Shown in pieces: positions 6,667 to 15,253 of a DNA stretch of 36,834 nt. Source of the stretch: Oscillospiraceae bacterium (GTDB lineage: Bacteria; Bacillota; Clostridia; Oscillospirales; Oscillospiraceae); contig JAETOQ010000017.1 in the NCBI GenBank assembly GCA_021771635.1, positions 1 through 36,834 on the forward strand. Reading direction: 5' to 3'. The stretch's first letter is position 1. Every line of letters begins with the position of its first letter. Under the pieces are notes generated by a model, which did no database searches, was not told the origin of the DNA, and saw nothing but the letters and a program-made list of their open reading frames with translations. Both the position numbers and the translations under genes were made by a program.

Positions 6667-9483
6667 CTATCCTGCGTAGGCCAGCGCCCTTGCGAGGGCG
6701 CCGGTCGTGTCTTCTGCTGCGGAGTCTGCCGCCTTCGATATATTCTTCTGGGCGGCGGCGTCACCGTGGAACTCCTGATTGATTTCGACGTTCTGGGTCA
6801 CATTCTTGCTGACGGAGCTGTTGTTGGTGGCACCGTTCACGGTCGAGACTGAGGGCCGTGCAGATTTCGCAAGGGCGTCCATGCCGCCGACTACGGTGCC
6901 CAGCACATCCCGGAAACCGCCGATGCCGCCTCTCGGCTTCGGCTTCCCGCCGTTCGGGTCAGGATCAGGGTCGAGGTCAACATCATTCACATCGTCGGAC
7001 ATATCGCCGGTCAGGGCCTTGATGGCGTTCCCTACGACGGACTTGCCCTTCCTGATACCCTGAGCCATCAGGTTCATCATATCCGGCATATAGGTGTGGA
7101 AATTGGACAGCGGGCCGTCCTCCGGCTCAGAGAAGCCGAGGAACGACTTAATCTTATCGGCCACGCCCTTGACGGCCTCGCCGACAGCACCAACCGCACC
7201 AGTGATACCGTCCACAATGCCCTGGATGATGTCAGCGCCCCATTGCAGGGCCTGCTCCGGCAGGGACGTGATCCAGTCGATGGTGGCCTGGAAGCCTTCC
7301 ACGATGGTGTCCTTGATGCCGGTCACGGTGGTCTTGATGCCCTCCCAAATCGTGGAGAACACGCTGGTAATGACGCTCCAGATGGATTGCAGGATCGTCC
7401 CGATGATGTTCAGGATACCGTTCCACACATCGGAGAACAGGGCCTTCACGTCCTCCCACAACTGCGACCAGTTGCCAGAGAACAGGTCGGTGAAGATGGC
7501 AAACAGGTCTGTCAGCACATCCAGCACCGTGCTGAACACGGCCTTGATGGTCTCCCAAACGCCGGAGAAGTAGGCCATTATGGTGCCGCCCCAGGTGTTC
7601 CAGAAGGCAGCCAGCGCCCCAAACACCACTGTTGCCACAGCCTTGATGGCGTTCCATACAGCGGACAGGACGCCCTTGATGATGTTCCAGATGTTGACCA
7701 GACTGGTCATCACCTGCTCACCGTGTTTGGCCCAAAAGCTCTGCAAGCCGCCGAAAATGTCGGTCGCCACGGATTTTATCACATTCCAGGCGGCCAGCAG
7801 GAACGTCTTGATCTGCCCCCACACCGCAACCATCTTTGCTCGGACGGCCTCAGTGTCTACACCGAGTTTCCCGAGGACGGTGCCGAAGACGGAATCCTTC
7901 CCGCTCATGAAGTTGAACAGGTCGTAGAGCACGGCGGCGATGGCGGCGATAGCTATGACGGCTACACCGACTGGACTGACCAGCGCCTTAAATGCGGCAC
8001 CGAGGCCCTTCAGTCCACCGCCGGCACCTTTGAACGCCTCGGTGGCTGGGCCAAGGACGGTCTTTGCTTTGCCGACAACATCGTTCACTTTCTTGACGGT
8101 GCCGACGATCTTCTCGGTTGCCCCTTTCGTAACGAGGAACACGCCGACGAGCTTAGCGACCGCTCCGGCCACCTTCACAACCAGCCCCCAGTTCTCGGAT
8201 AGCCACTTAGAGAACTGTTCGAGCTTGCCTACGGTGCTGGTGACGGCGCTGGAGACGCCTTGCGTGATGGCATCCCCGTTCTGTTCCCAGAATTGCCTGA
8301 TAGCGCCGAACAGGCCGCCGACCGTGTTCCTGATGGCGGATGCTGCGGTTTCAAACACATTCCTGATCGTGCTCCAGGCGTTTCGTATTCGTTCTCGGAG
8401 GGCGTCGCAATCAACGCCGGTCTTTGCGAGGATATTCCCTATCAGGGAGTCTTTTCCCTGCATGAAGGCTATGAAGTCCTCCACAATCAGGGCCAGGACA
8501 AGAGCAGCGGCGGCAGCCACCAGCATGGCAGCCTTGGCGCTGGTGAGCAGCTTCACAACGGCGGTCGGCCCGGAGATTATTTTGCCGAAGTTCATTATCC
8601 CGAACAGAGCCGCCGCCGTTACGCCGAGTATGCGTAGTATCCTCTCGGCGCCGCCTATCTTCTCAGCGAAGGCGCTGAACCTCTGGATGCCATCCCGTAA
8701 CAGCGTCAGGCCCTTGGAGCCAAAGCTCAGCACCTTTTGGAACGTGGGCAGGAAGAACTGCCCGATGATTTGCTTAACCTCTTTCAGTCTCGCCTGGAAT
8801 TGCCGCATGGTACTCTCATAGGAGCCGAGGCTCCGTTCGCAGTCGCCGATGGCGTCCGGGCTTTGACTTAGGATGGCCTGATAGTTGACCTGCATCTTGG
8901 TGAGCTGATCCAGCTTTTCATAGGTGCCGGACAGCCCGAGGGTCTGCATGGCCTGGGCCCTGGTGCTCTCATTCAGAACAGCGCCGAGGGCCTGCGCCGC
9001 CTCAGACTGGCCCATGACGGCCTTGGTCATGTTGTTCACGGCCGAGGTCTCATCCAGGTTGCCGAACGATGCGAGGTCGAGGGCGAGGGTGGTCATCTGC
9101 TTGGACAGCTCTGCGCCGGCCTCTCTGGTCATGCCAAAGCCGACCAGCAAATTCTGCTGATCGGCCAGATAGGTCTTGATGTCGTTCTTGTTTCGCCCGA
9201 TGGCGTCTGCGTAGTCCTGGCACCATGCGTCTACATCGTCCCGGAGGTTGTCAAACACAACATCGAACTTGTTTTCCATTTCCTCCACTTCGGAGGCCAG
9301 GGAAACGCAGTCTTTAATGGCCGATGATATTCCGGCGATGGATAGGGTCAGGCCGATAGCGCCCAGCGCCTTGGACGCCATGTTCTTCAGCTCCTTGACG
9401 CTGTTCTCAACCTTGTCCTCGGAGGCTTTGTCAACCTCGTATCCGAACAGAATACCAATGTCCCGGATGGTTATTCCGGCCAT
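6667..9483 (-). CDS. Tail tape measure protein
   Basis: 938 residues, the longest gene of the tail region, in the expected place between the assembly chaperone and the Dit-like gene. It starts at ATG 9483 behind AGGAGGTGAGAGG. The protein sets tail length, fills the tube and is ejected ahead of DNA. There are long alanine-rich helices, several hydrophobic segments (for example near residues 290-345 and 505-530) and many short tryptophan repeats of the type FWxxxG...WNxIK between about 370 and 720. Two similar blocks, around FMQGKDSLIGNILAKTGVD (near residue 342) and FMSGKDSVFGTVLGKLGVD (near residue 524), show an internal duplication. The C-terminus is asparagine/serine-rich and low in complexity. 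Confidence 0.95.
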   Translation of the reverse strand: MAGITIRDIGILFGYEVDKASEDKVENSVKELKNMASKALGAIGLTLSIAGISSAIKDCVSLASEVEEMENKFDVVFDNLRDDVDAWCQDYADAIGRNKNDIKTYLADQQNLLVGFGMTREAGAELSKQMTTLALDLASFGNLDETSAVNNMTKAVMGQSEAAQALGAVLNESTRAQAMQTLGLSGTYEKLDQLTKMQVNYQAILSQSPDAIGDCERSLGSYESTMRQFQARLKEVKQIIGQFFLPTFQKVLSFGSKGLTLLRDGIQRFSAFAEKIGGAERILRILGVTAAALFGIMNFGKIISGPTAVVKLLTSAKAAMLVAAAAALVLALIVEDFIAFMQGKDSLIGNILAKTGVDCDALRERIRNAWSTIRNVFETAASAIRNTVGGLFGAIRQFWEQNGDAITQGVSSAVTSTVGKLEQFSKWLSENWGLVVKVAGAVAKLVGVFLVTKGATEKIVGTVKKVNDVVGKAKTVLGPATEAFKGAGGGLKGLGAAFKALVSPVGVAVIAIAAIAAVLYDLFNFMSGKDSVFGTVLGKLGVDTEAVRAKMVAVWGQIKTFLLAAWNVIKSVATDIFGGLQSFWAKHGEQVMTSLVNIWNIIKGVLSAVWNAIKAVATVVFGALAAFWNTWGGTIMAYFSGVWETIKAVFSTVLDVLTDLFAIFTDLFSGNWSQLWEDVKALFSDVWNGILNIIGTILQSIWSVITSVFSTIWEGIKTTVTGIKDTIVEGFQATIDWITSLPEQALQWGADIIQGIVDGITGAVGAVGEAVKGVADKIKSFLGFSEPEDGPLSNFHTYMPDMMNLMAQGIRKGKSVVGNAIKALTGDMSDDVNDVDLDPDPDPNGGKPKPRGGIGGFRDVLGTVVGGMDALAKSARPSVSTVNGATNNSSVSKNVTQNVEINQEFHGDAAAQKNISKAADSAAEDTTGALARALAYAG

Positions 9484-9493
9484 ACTCTACCTC

Positions 9494-10197
9494 TCACCTC
9501 CTTCTGTCTGCGTCTGCTTTCGCTTCCTCGATTTTCGCCGCCTCGATGTCAGCGTTCATCTGGTGCAGGGCGTCCAGCTTCAGGGCCTCGTCCAGTGTGT
9601 AGACGTTCTTCATCTCCCACATGGTCGCCTTGCCAGCGTTGATGAGGCTATACAGCCGCAGCTCAAGGTCAGTGAACCGGGTTACGTCGAAGTCTCCGTA
9701 CCTTCGGATTCCATCTTCTCCAGCTTCTTCGCCAACCCTGCGAGGCTGCCAAATCGGCTGGTGAGCTTCCCGAAAAAACCGGAGTAGTTCAGCTTAATGA
9801 CCTTGAACGCCAGGACAAACATATCCTGGACGTTGCCGCAGAAAATCTCGTTCAGAGCATCGTAGGTCAGGAGCTGGGGCTTTTCGTCGTCGATTCCCTC
9901 ATACGAGATATTCTTGCTGTTGACCAACAGCTTCTTCATGAGGTTCTCCAGCTTATCGCCGGTGAGCGAGGAAAAGGCCCCCGCAATGGCGGGAGCCACA
10001 TCCTCGACCTCAGTATCCATCACCTTGCCGTCCTCCTTGCTGAGCTGCTTGCCAACCAGGGGGGCCAGCGCACCCAGCATCGGCGTGACAAGGCCGGCGA
10101 GGTCGCCGGTCATGTTGGCGGCCGTGAGGGCCGGGAACGGGCGGATATAGAAATTGTAGTCACCGATGGACTCTCTGACGGCTTCTTGCTGTTTCAT
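9494..10197 (-). CDS. Tail assembly chaperone, long form made by -1 frameshift
   Basis: If ribosomes slip back one base at T TTT TTC (9778-9772), translation leaves the short chaperone frame after codon 142. It continues for 92 codons to TGA at 9494-9496, giving about 234 residues. The second frame is fully open and clearly coding: it contains YGDFDVTRFTDLELRLYSLI, then GKATMWEMKNVYTLDEALK and a charged helical end. These are the hallmarks of the extension domain in PBSX-type chaperone pairs. The short and long forms chaperone the tape measure during tail assembly. The extension has no ribosome site of its own and ends 10 bases before the tape measure start. Confidence 0.85.
9682..10197 (-). 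CDS. Tail assembly chaperone, short form
   Basis: 171 residues from ATG 10197, with AAAGGA upstream. It is the first of the two chaperone frames, following the tail tube gene and preceding the tape measure. Its N-terminus (FYIRPFPALTAANMTGDLAG) and its helical core with MFVLAFKVIKLNYSGFFGK fit the XkdN-like chaperone family of contractile phages. The Gly-Phe-Phe codons GGT TTT TTC carry the slippery heptamer used to make the long form. Beyond that point the zero frame runs only 29 more codons. Confidence 0.85.
   Translation of the reverse strand: MKQQEAVRESIGDYNFYIRPFPALTAANMTGDLAGLVTPMLGALAPLVGKQLSKEDGKVMDTEVEDVAPAIAGAFSSLTGDKLENLMKKLLVNSKNISYEGIDDEKPQLLTYDALNEIFCGNVQDMFVLAFKVIKLNYSGFFGKLTSRFGSLAGLAKKLEKMESEGTETST
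9772..9778 (-). promoter_or_regulatory. Programmed -1 ribosomal frameshift site
   Basis: The heptamer TTTTTTC is phased T TTT TTC in the chaperone frame, exactly the X XXY YYZ pattern needed for -1 slippage. The new frame stays open for 92 codons of family-typical sequence. The position inside the gene before the tape measure is where tail phages conserve such a site. Confidence 0.85.
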
Positions 10198-10226
10198 TGC
10201 GCTTCATCCTTTCTTTCTGGTGTGGG

Positions 10227-10649
10227 TTACTCGGTCAGCGTGGCAACGCCGGTCTGAATCTCCCACTCGTTGTTATTGGTCTCCTTGCCCCGGACACGGG
10301 TTGCGGGCTTCGTCACCCAGGCTTGGTCAGCCTGAAGCACCAGCCCACCTCTCAGGTCTTTAATCAGGATCGGGAACATACCCTCACCGGAGGCCATGTC
10401 GATGTTGAACTGGTTCTGGAGGAACGAGTTCGTGTCGGAGGTCTGGAGCACCGTCAGCTTGACGAGGTAGGTATCGTTCGGGCTGACAGCACGGGCGATC
10501 TCACCATCGCAGCCGTACTTGTAGGTGATGCCGTCGCCAGCGGCCTCGATGGAAATGAAGCTGTCGTCAGCAACGCCGGTAGCCATGTGCCGCCCCAGGG
10601 AGGTCGTGACTTCCTTGGCGGCGTAGGTCTTGATGATGCCGTTTGCCAT
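10227..10649 (-). CDS. Tail tube protein (DUF3277 type)
   Basis: 140 residues from ATG 10649, with GGAGG ten bases upstream. It starts MANGIIKTYAAKEVTTSLGR and has the beta-rich core of DUF3277 tube proteins (YKYGCDGEIARAVSPNDTYL, FPILIKDLRGGLVLQADQAW). It polymerises into the inner tube through which DNA passes. The sheath gene lies 18 bases upstream and the assembly chaperone gene 29 bases downstream, the fixed order in this phage group. Confidence 0.9.
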   Translation of the reverse strand: MANGIIKTYAAKEVTTSLGRHMATGVADDSFISIEAAGDGITYKYGCDGEIARAVSPNDTYLVKLTVLQTSDTNSFLQNQFNIDMASGEGMFPILIKDLRGGLVLQADQAWVTKPATRVRGKETNNNEWEIQTGVATLTE

Positions 10650-10667
10650 AGCTGCTTATCCTCCTTC

Positions 10668-11828
10668 TTACAGGTTGTCGTAGGTCAGCGTCCCCTTGAT
10701 CGTGACCATGTGGATGGCCCCGGCCAGCCGGGCCTCGAAGCTGACATCCTCCAGGACTCGGGACGCCTTTTTCGTGGCCGGGATGTTGGCCGCCAGGGGG
10801 ACGTGGGTGACAAAGCCGGGAATCTCATTCCCGTCCTCGTCGTACTCGGTGGGGGAGATACCACCATACTTCTGGCCGTCCTTCAGGCTGGAAATCATCT
10901 GGTTCTGCACCAGGGCGATGCCGCCGTCGGTGTAGGGAACCTTGCCTTTGTAGGTGACGAGCAGGTTCACGACACGCACCTGCATATCGTTCTGGAGCCA
11001 GTCACGGAAACGGACAATATCAATCCACTCGCCGCTGTTGGTCTTGCCGCCCTGGGTGATGTTCTTCGATGCCACCGTGAGGACGTAGTTGAAGTTGGCC
11101 GACTGCATCTTCTTGATGGCGGTGCTGTTCAGCTTGGACGGCGTAACGGCTGCCAGGGGCTTCAGCGCCCAGGTCTCAGAGCCGGCGTGGTAGTTCATGG
11201 CTTTGGCGGCCATAGCGATAGCCATGCCGTACTTGTTCTCCAGGGGAACGTCGGTGTCAGACTGCTCCGGCGTGACCTTCGGGTACACCGGGTAGCTCCG
11301 CATATAGATACCGGCCTCCACGATGGGGTTGTCAGGATCGTCGTCGATGTAGCCGCACAGCTTGTTCTGGGTCTCAGTCCATTCGATGACTTCCTTGACC
11401 TGAGCCTTCGTCAGACCGACCGGGCAGATGCAGTACCAGCCGTTGGTGTCAAGGGCTTCGGTCAGAACGTCGGCCACGCTGGGCGTGGTGGGCGTGGCGT
11501 CGTTTTTCTCGCCGTCCTCGCCATTCTCGGCGGCCACAGCGATGGTGCCAGCAGGGACGCAGGTGACATACACCTCATGCGGCTTGGGCGACTGGGAAAA
11601 GGCCACACGGGCAGCCACGCCGATAGGGTCAGCGTTGGCACCAACGGCAACGAAGCCCAGTTCGGTCAGCTCCTCCAGGCCATTGAACACCCCGACCTTG
11701 GGGATGGTTCCCTTCGGAGAGGCAGGTGCGGGGCCGATGATGAGGCAGTTGTCAAAGTTGGCATCGTTCGAGATGGGGCTTGCAATCGAGATGTCAACGA
11801 TGCAGATTCTTTCGAGGTTAGAGCTCAT
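10668..11828 (-). CDS. Contractile tail sheath protein (DUF3383 type)
   Basis: 386 residues from ATG 11828, with GGAGGAAGG upstream and a four-base ATGA overlap with the terminator gene. The sequence begins SSNLERICIVDISIASPISN and contains FNGLEELTELGF and WEIDIVRF-like strands (GEWIDIVRFRDWLQNDMQVR) typical of DUF3383 sheath proteins. The sheath surrounds the tube and shortens on contact with the host to drive the spike through the envelope; its presence makes this a myovirus-type particle. A charged, low-complexity insertion (AENGEDGEKNDATPTTP) sits near residues 106-122, probably a surface loop. Confidence 0.9.
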   Translation of the reverse strand: MSSNLERICIVDISIASPISNDANFDNCLIIGPAPASPKGTIPKVGVFNGLEELTELGFVAVGANADPIGVAARVAFSQSPKPHEVYVTCVPAGTIAVAAENGEDGEKNDATPTTPSVADVLTEALDTNGWYCICPVGLTKAQVKEVIEWTETQNKLCGYIDDDPDNPIVEAGIYMRSYPVYPKVTPEQSDTDVPLENKYGMAIAMAAKAMNYHAGSETWALKPLAAVTPSKLNSTAIKKMQSANFNYVLTVASKNITQGGKTNSGEWIDIVRFRDWLQNDMQVRVVNLLVTYKGKVPYTDGGIALVQNQMISSLKDGQKYGGISPTEYDEDGNEIPGFVTHVPLAANIPATKKASRVLEDVSFEARLAGAIHMVTIKGTLTYDNL

Positions 11829-12607
11829 TGCTTACCTTCCTCCTTCTTGTACTCAATGTTCACTTTGGCGAAGTAGCCAGTCTCGGTGTTCTCCACCAGC
11901 TCTTGGCTGCCTCCGCCGCTTGCGGTGGGTTCATACACGGGCTTGACTGTAACGCCTTCCTCCGTGTCATCCGGCACAACGTAACCGGGTTCTGAGCCGT
12001 CTCCCTTGGGGGCCGGGGTAACACTCGGCTCTCCGGGTTGCCCTGGTTCTCCGGGCTTTTCCGGGTTTTCTGGAGCGGTTTCGCTGGGGTGCTGGATGCT
12101 GGCCTCGCCCTGGATGCCGGTGTAGCCGACAGCCTTGTGGACGTAGCAGAACACGATCTCCACCATAGCCCGGTATTCGTAATCGGTATCAGTAACCAGT
12201 CCTGTGAGGGGCTGGACGGCACCGTTCACGATGATGGCGGCCCCTATCCGGTGGCACCAGTCTGTGACATACCAGGACTCCAGGTAGTCCACGAAGTCGG
12301 TCAGGTCATCAACAGACGTGTCTTCCGTCTCAACAAAGCCGTTATCCCCGGCCTCTCCATCTGCCCCGTTGGTAAACAGGTCAATCTGGACGGGCAGCCG
12401 GGTCTGGTAATAGCTGACCAGCCTGTCATCAACCATTCGCTGTGTCGGGTATGAATCCCGTGCGGGGCTTCCGAGTGTCAGGCGAACAAACGGGGCCTTG
12501 GCCCTCACCTTGCTGCTCTGCTTGGTGAAGTCCACGGTGGCCCCAGCGAAATACTTCTTCGTGATGTTCTTCAGGTGCTTTTTGGCCTCACTTCCCGTCA
12601 CCGGCAT
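11825..12607 (-). CDS. Tail terminator/neck protein
   Basis: 260 residues from ATG 12607; a GTG two codons later (12601) has an equally good distance to GGAGG and may be the real start. The N-terminal half holds YPTQRMVDDRLVSYYQTRLP and VQIDLFTNG, the pattern of tail terminator proteins that cap the tube and join it to the head. A long linker rich in Pro, Glu and Gly (about residues 165-225) separates this from a short final domain, YFAKVNIEYKKEEGKQ. That makes it longer than most terminators. It overlaps both neighbours (20 bases upstream, four bases downstream), so the connector genes are translated together. Confidence 0.7.
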   Translation of the reverse strand: MPVTGSEAKKHLKNITKKYFAGATVDFTKQSSKVRAKAPFVRLTLGSPARDSYPTQRMVDDRLVSYYQTRLPVQIDLFTNGADGEAGDNGFVETEDTSVDDLTDFVDYLESWYVTDWCHRIGAAIIVNGAVQPLTGLVTDTDYEYRAMVEIVFCYVHKAVGYTGIQGEASIQHPSETAPENPEKPGEPGQPGEPSVTPAPKGDGSEPGYVVPDDTEEGVTVKPVYEPTASGGGSQELVENTETGYFAKVNIEYKKEEGKQ

Positions 12608-12980
12608 CCCCTCCTTCCTCCGGGGTGTTCTCGACCGGCGGCTCCAGGTTCTTCTTTGCGACAGATCCATCGACCAGACAGAACTCGCTGCGGTAGTGGC
12701 TCAGAATCGTGTGGTTCCATGTGACACAGGACACGCACTCGTACCACCGGCCGTCGTAGTACAGCCAGTCCCCTTGCTGCCCGGTCTGCTGGTCGCCGGA
12801 GGTGAGCTTGGCGGAGCCCCATGCTTTCAGCCGCTTTATCTGCCTAAGCCCTTCGGGCAGAGCCTTCAGGTCGTCGGCGCTGAGCGGCTGGACATTCAGC
12901 TTGGTCTTGAAGTCGGTGCGGCCGCTGTCGCCCCAGCGTCTGATCCAGTGAGGGCTGCGGAACATTCCGATAACACCCAT
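12588..12980 (-). CDS. Small head-tail connector protein, unknown family
   Basis: 130 residues from ATG 12980, behind GGGGGAGG. It begins MGVIGMFRSPHWIRRWGDSG and has a central beta part with GDWLYYDGRWYECVSCVTWN, suggesting a small barrel. The C-terminal 20 residues are acidic. It is encoded between an HK97 gp10-like protein and the tail terminator, the usual place for a head-closure or stopper protein. No family is recognised with certainty. Confidence 0.65.
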   Translation of the reverse strand: MGVIGMFRSPHWIRRWGDSGRTDFKTKLNVQPLSADDLKALPEGLRQIKRLKAWGSAKLTSGDQQTGQQGDWLYYDGRWYECVSCVTWNHTILSHYRSEFCLVDGSVAKKNLEPPVENTPEEGGDAGDGK

Positions 12981-12982
12981 GC

Positions 12983-13441
12983 TCAGCCCTCCCCCTTCCG
13001 GCGAATGATGTAGTTGACAGACTGCCTCATGCGGCCAGTGTCAATCAGCGGCCTGGACGAGCCCTTCTTTCGGATGGTCGAGGCGGCATTGGGCTCAAAG
13101 GTGCCGTCCACGATCTTCCGCTGAATCAAGCCCTTCTGGAAGACACCGATTTTCTCAAGGATGTCTTGGGCGTCAGCCCCCTGGGCCAGCCGCTTGAGCT
13201 GTCTCGTACACATCGCCTTGATTTTGTCGGTGTTCTCGTCCACGCTTTTCCGCATAAACGGACGAGCCGGAGCCCTCGAAGTCCCCAGCTCGTTCCACAT
13301 GGCGATATTGGCGATGTCAACACCGTCCTCGTCAGCAGCAGCACCGGCCTGAAAACCAACTTGGACTTGGAGTTTCTTCAACTGCTCAATCTGAGCAAAG
13401 AAGCGACGCCCCTCTGGCGTAAGTCTGTCATGGCCGCCCAT
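12983..13441 (-). CDS. HK97 gp10-like neck protein
   Basis: 152 residues from ATG 13441, overlapping the previous stop as TAATG. The protein contains KKLQVQVGFQAGAAA, then IAMWNELGTSRAPARPFMRK, the very typical N-E-x-G-T...PARPF motif of HK97 gp10/Mu gpG-like virion morphogenesis proteins. SSRPLIDTGRMRQSVNYII follows, with the family's L-x-D-T-G-x-M/L-x-x-S signature. Such proteins act at the head-tail joint. Length and motifs agree well with the family. Confidence 0.9.
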   Translation of the reverse strand: MGGHDRLTPEGRRFFAQIEQLKKLQVQVGFQAGAAADEDGVDIANIAMWNELGTSRAPARPFMRKSVDENTDKIKAMCTRQLKRLAQGADAQDILEKIGVFQKGLIQRKIVDGTFEPNAASTIRKKGSSRPLIDTGRMRQSVNYIIRRKGEG

Positions 13442-13878
13442 TACCTCGCCTCCCCAGACGACATGATCGGAACAATAGCCATCCGCAAAAGCGTCCGGTA
13501 TTGCGTTCCGTAGGCCGTCAGCGTGAGTTCCGCTTCGTCTTCGAGCATCGACACGCTGTTGTTGAAGCTGATGGAGGTTTCGCCCTCCGAATAGCTGGCC
13601 ACCCGGAGCCCAGTGGCAACGCTGCCCAGGACGCCGCCGTCCTCCCCCTCGTCAGTTTCATCGAAGGCACCGGACATCTTCATCCGATGGGCGGTCAGCA
13701 GGGCCAGGGCTTGGTCATACAGCTTCCTGAACCGCTTTTGGCTGACCAGCGGAGCCGTGAGCTCCAGCCATGCGTTCACGGTGCCGTCGTCCACAGCAGA
13801 GAACTCAGCGGCGAGGACACGGAACACCTTCAGGGCGGGGTGCGGAGGTGGTGCGGCGGCCTTCTTACGCCTGCCCAC
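13441..13878 (-). CDS. Head-tail adaptor (DUF4054 type)
   Basis: 145 residues from GTG 13878, with AAGGA eight bases upstream. It contains FRVLAAEFSAVDDGTVNAWL followed by helices with YDQALALLTAHRMKMS. This is the DUF4054 pattern, a helical adaptor that binds under the portal in contractile phages. A mobile acidic loop (DETDEGEDGG) follows. The start overlaps the end of the preceding small gene by 14 bases. Confidence 0.85.
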   Translation of the reverse strand: MGRRKKAAAPPPHPALKVFRVLAAEFSAVDDGTVNAWLELTAPLVSQKRFRKLYDQALALLTAHRMKMSGAFDETDEGEDGGVLGSVATGLRVASYSEGETSISFNNSVSMLEDEAELTLTAYGTQYRTLLRMAIVPIMSSGEAR

Positions 13879-14137
13879 CGTCGTTGTCCTTGCTGCCGGA
13901 ATCAGCCTTGCCGCCGTCGCCCTGGCTGTCGTCGCCCTTGTCAGTGGTGTCAGCCTTGCCGCCCTTCTTGCCCTTGCCGCCGGCGGTTTCCTTGACGATG
14001 GTGAGGTTGCCGTGCTTCACCAGACAGGTGAAGGCGGGGTTATCAGCGTAGCTGTCGTTCACCTGGGCGGTCTCATCGGGAAGGATGGCGGTGGTGCCGA
14101 TGCTGATTACCTTCCCGCCGATGTTCTTAACTTTCAT
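13865..14137 (-). CDS. Small head protein with charged low-complexity tail
   Basis: 90 residues from ATG 14137, with AAAGGAG seven bases upstream. The first ~50 residues (MKVKNIGGKVISIGTTAILP) look like a compact beta domain resembling small decoration or head-fibre-base proteins. The last ~40 are almost only Gly, Lys, Asp, Ser and Gln. No family name can be given with confidence. It is the first gene after the terminator-like hairpin behind the capsid gene, so it is likely expressed at a lower level than the capsid protein. Confidence 0.65.
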   Translation of the reverse strand: MKVKNIGGKVISIGTTAILPDETAQVNDSYADNPAFTCLVKHGNLTIVKETAGGKGKKGGKADTTDKGDDSQGDGGKADSGSKDNDGGQA

Positions 14138-14160
14138 GCTCGTACTCCTTTCGTCAATGC

Positions 14161-14193
14161 AAAACTGGGGGGCTCCCATGACGGGAGCCCCAG
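14161..14193 (-). terminator. Hairpin after major capsid gene
   Basis: On the minus strand CTGGGGCTCCC, a five-base loop and GGGAGCCCCCCAG form a strong stem followed by TTTTG. It lies directly after the capsid stop. The short T-run suggests a partial terminator that lowers transcription of the connector and tail genes relative to the capsid gene. Confidence 0.7.
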
Positions 14194-14203
14194 GTGTGGG
14201 TTC

Positions 14204-15229
14204 TCAGCAGATGCCGACGCCAATCAGCAGGGACATGGGGTAGTAGATGATGGCGCCAGCGGTGCGGGCCTCGCAGGGCACCTCCATCTCCAGGCCCTTG
14301 GTCTGGACGGGATGCTGCTTGAAGGGCAGCGGGTTCTCGATGGTCAGCTTCTTGGGGTCGTTTTTGAACAGCAGCATGACGCCCTGGCCGTTGGTCTCAG
14401 CGGCGTAGGGGTTGGTCTCCACGCTGTCAGGATCAAGCTCGGGGCAGGCCACGATGTTCTTGATGTCCTTCAGGTTCTTCTGGATATAGCTCAGGACGGT
14501 GGTGTCCGTGCCCTCGATGCGGCGGCCCTGGAGCTCGATGTACGCCTCGGAGGGCAGGGCCAGGGTGTCGGCCTTCTCCACCTTCTTGGTGGTGCGGGCC
14601 ATCTGCTTCAGCATACCGTTGATGTCGGCCAGGATTTCATCCTCGGTCTTGTCGGCCCACTTGGTAGAGTTCTTGGCGCCCTTGGCAATAACGTACAGAG
14701 GTACGCTGTTGTCCTCGGACAGAACGCCCATCAGGCCGTTCTCCTTATCGCCAGCCCAGGCGATCCGGTTGTTCAGCAGCTCGATCTGATACCGGGCGGA
14801 GTCGGCCTTCCGGGTATCCAGACCCTTACCGGCCATGACGGAGGCCCGCATCTCCTGGACGGAGTAGCCGTAGCTGGCGCCGAGCCCCTTGATGTTGCCG
14901 GTGGTGGGCTTGCCCTTCACGTCCACACGGGGCAGATCGGTGGCATAGTCGGCGATGATTTTCGCCATGCCGACCTTATCGTAGGAGTAGTAGGTGACTG
15001 TCTCAGCGCCGGGGTTCACCTCGCTGGACATGGGGAACAGGGCCAGGGCGGTCATCTCGGGGTACTCCTGGTCATAGGTCTGGGCCTTGATGTGGTTCAG
15101 CTCACGGGCAAAGAAGATGCCGGCGTCCTCCGCACTATCAAAGCGGGTTCCGGTGGTTTCGGCCACCGTTGCGGGAATCTGGCTCTGGCTGAGAGCCCGA
15201 TAGTCGTCAGTGTTGTAGCCTTTTGCCAT
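14204..15229 (-). CDS. Major capsid protein (DUF2184 type)
   Basis: 341 residues from ATG 15229, with GAGGT eight bases upstream. It begins MAKGYNTDDYRALSQSQIPA and carries AGIFFARELNHIKAQTYDQE, GAETVTYYSYDKVGMAKIIA and WAGDKENGLMGVL, all fitting the HK97-fold DUF2184 capsid family found in simple contractile phages. It follows the cement gene and precedes a terminator-like hairpin, and should be the most highly made virion protein. The N-terminal ~25 residues may be a delta-like region. No cleavage site can be fixed by eye. Confidence 0.9.
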   Translation of the reverse strand: MAKGYNTDDYRALSQSQIPATVAETTGTRFDSAEDAGIFFARELNHIKAQTYDQEYPEMTALALFPMSSEVNPGAETVTYYSYDKVGMAKIIADYATDLPRVDVKGKPTTGNIKGLGASYGYSVQEMRASVMAGKGLDTRKADSARYQIELLNNRIAWAGDKENGLMGVLSEDNSVPLYVIAKGAKNSTKWADKTEDEILADINGMLKQMARTTKKVEKADTLALPSEAYIELQGRRIEGTDTTVLSYIQKNLKDIKNIVACPELDPDSVETNPYAAETNGQGVMLLFKNDPKKLTIENPLPFKQHPVQTKGLEMEVPCEARTAGAIIYYPMSLLIGVGIC

Positions 15230-15253
15230 TGTGTTTTACCTCACTTTCAAAAA

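Noticed and set aside
10197-11876. Rightward open frame of 559 codons
   Set aside because: Antisense to the tube and sheath genes, with no ribosome site and no recognisable domain.
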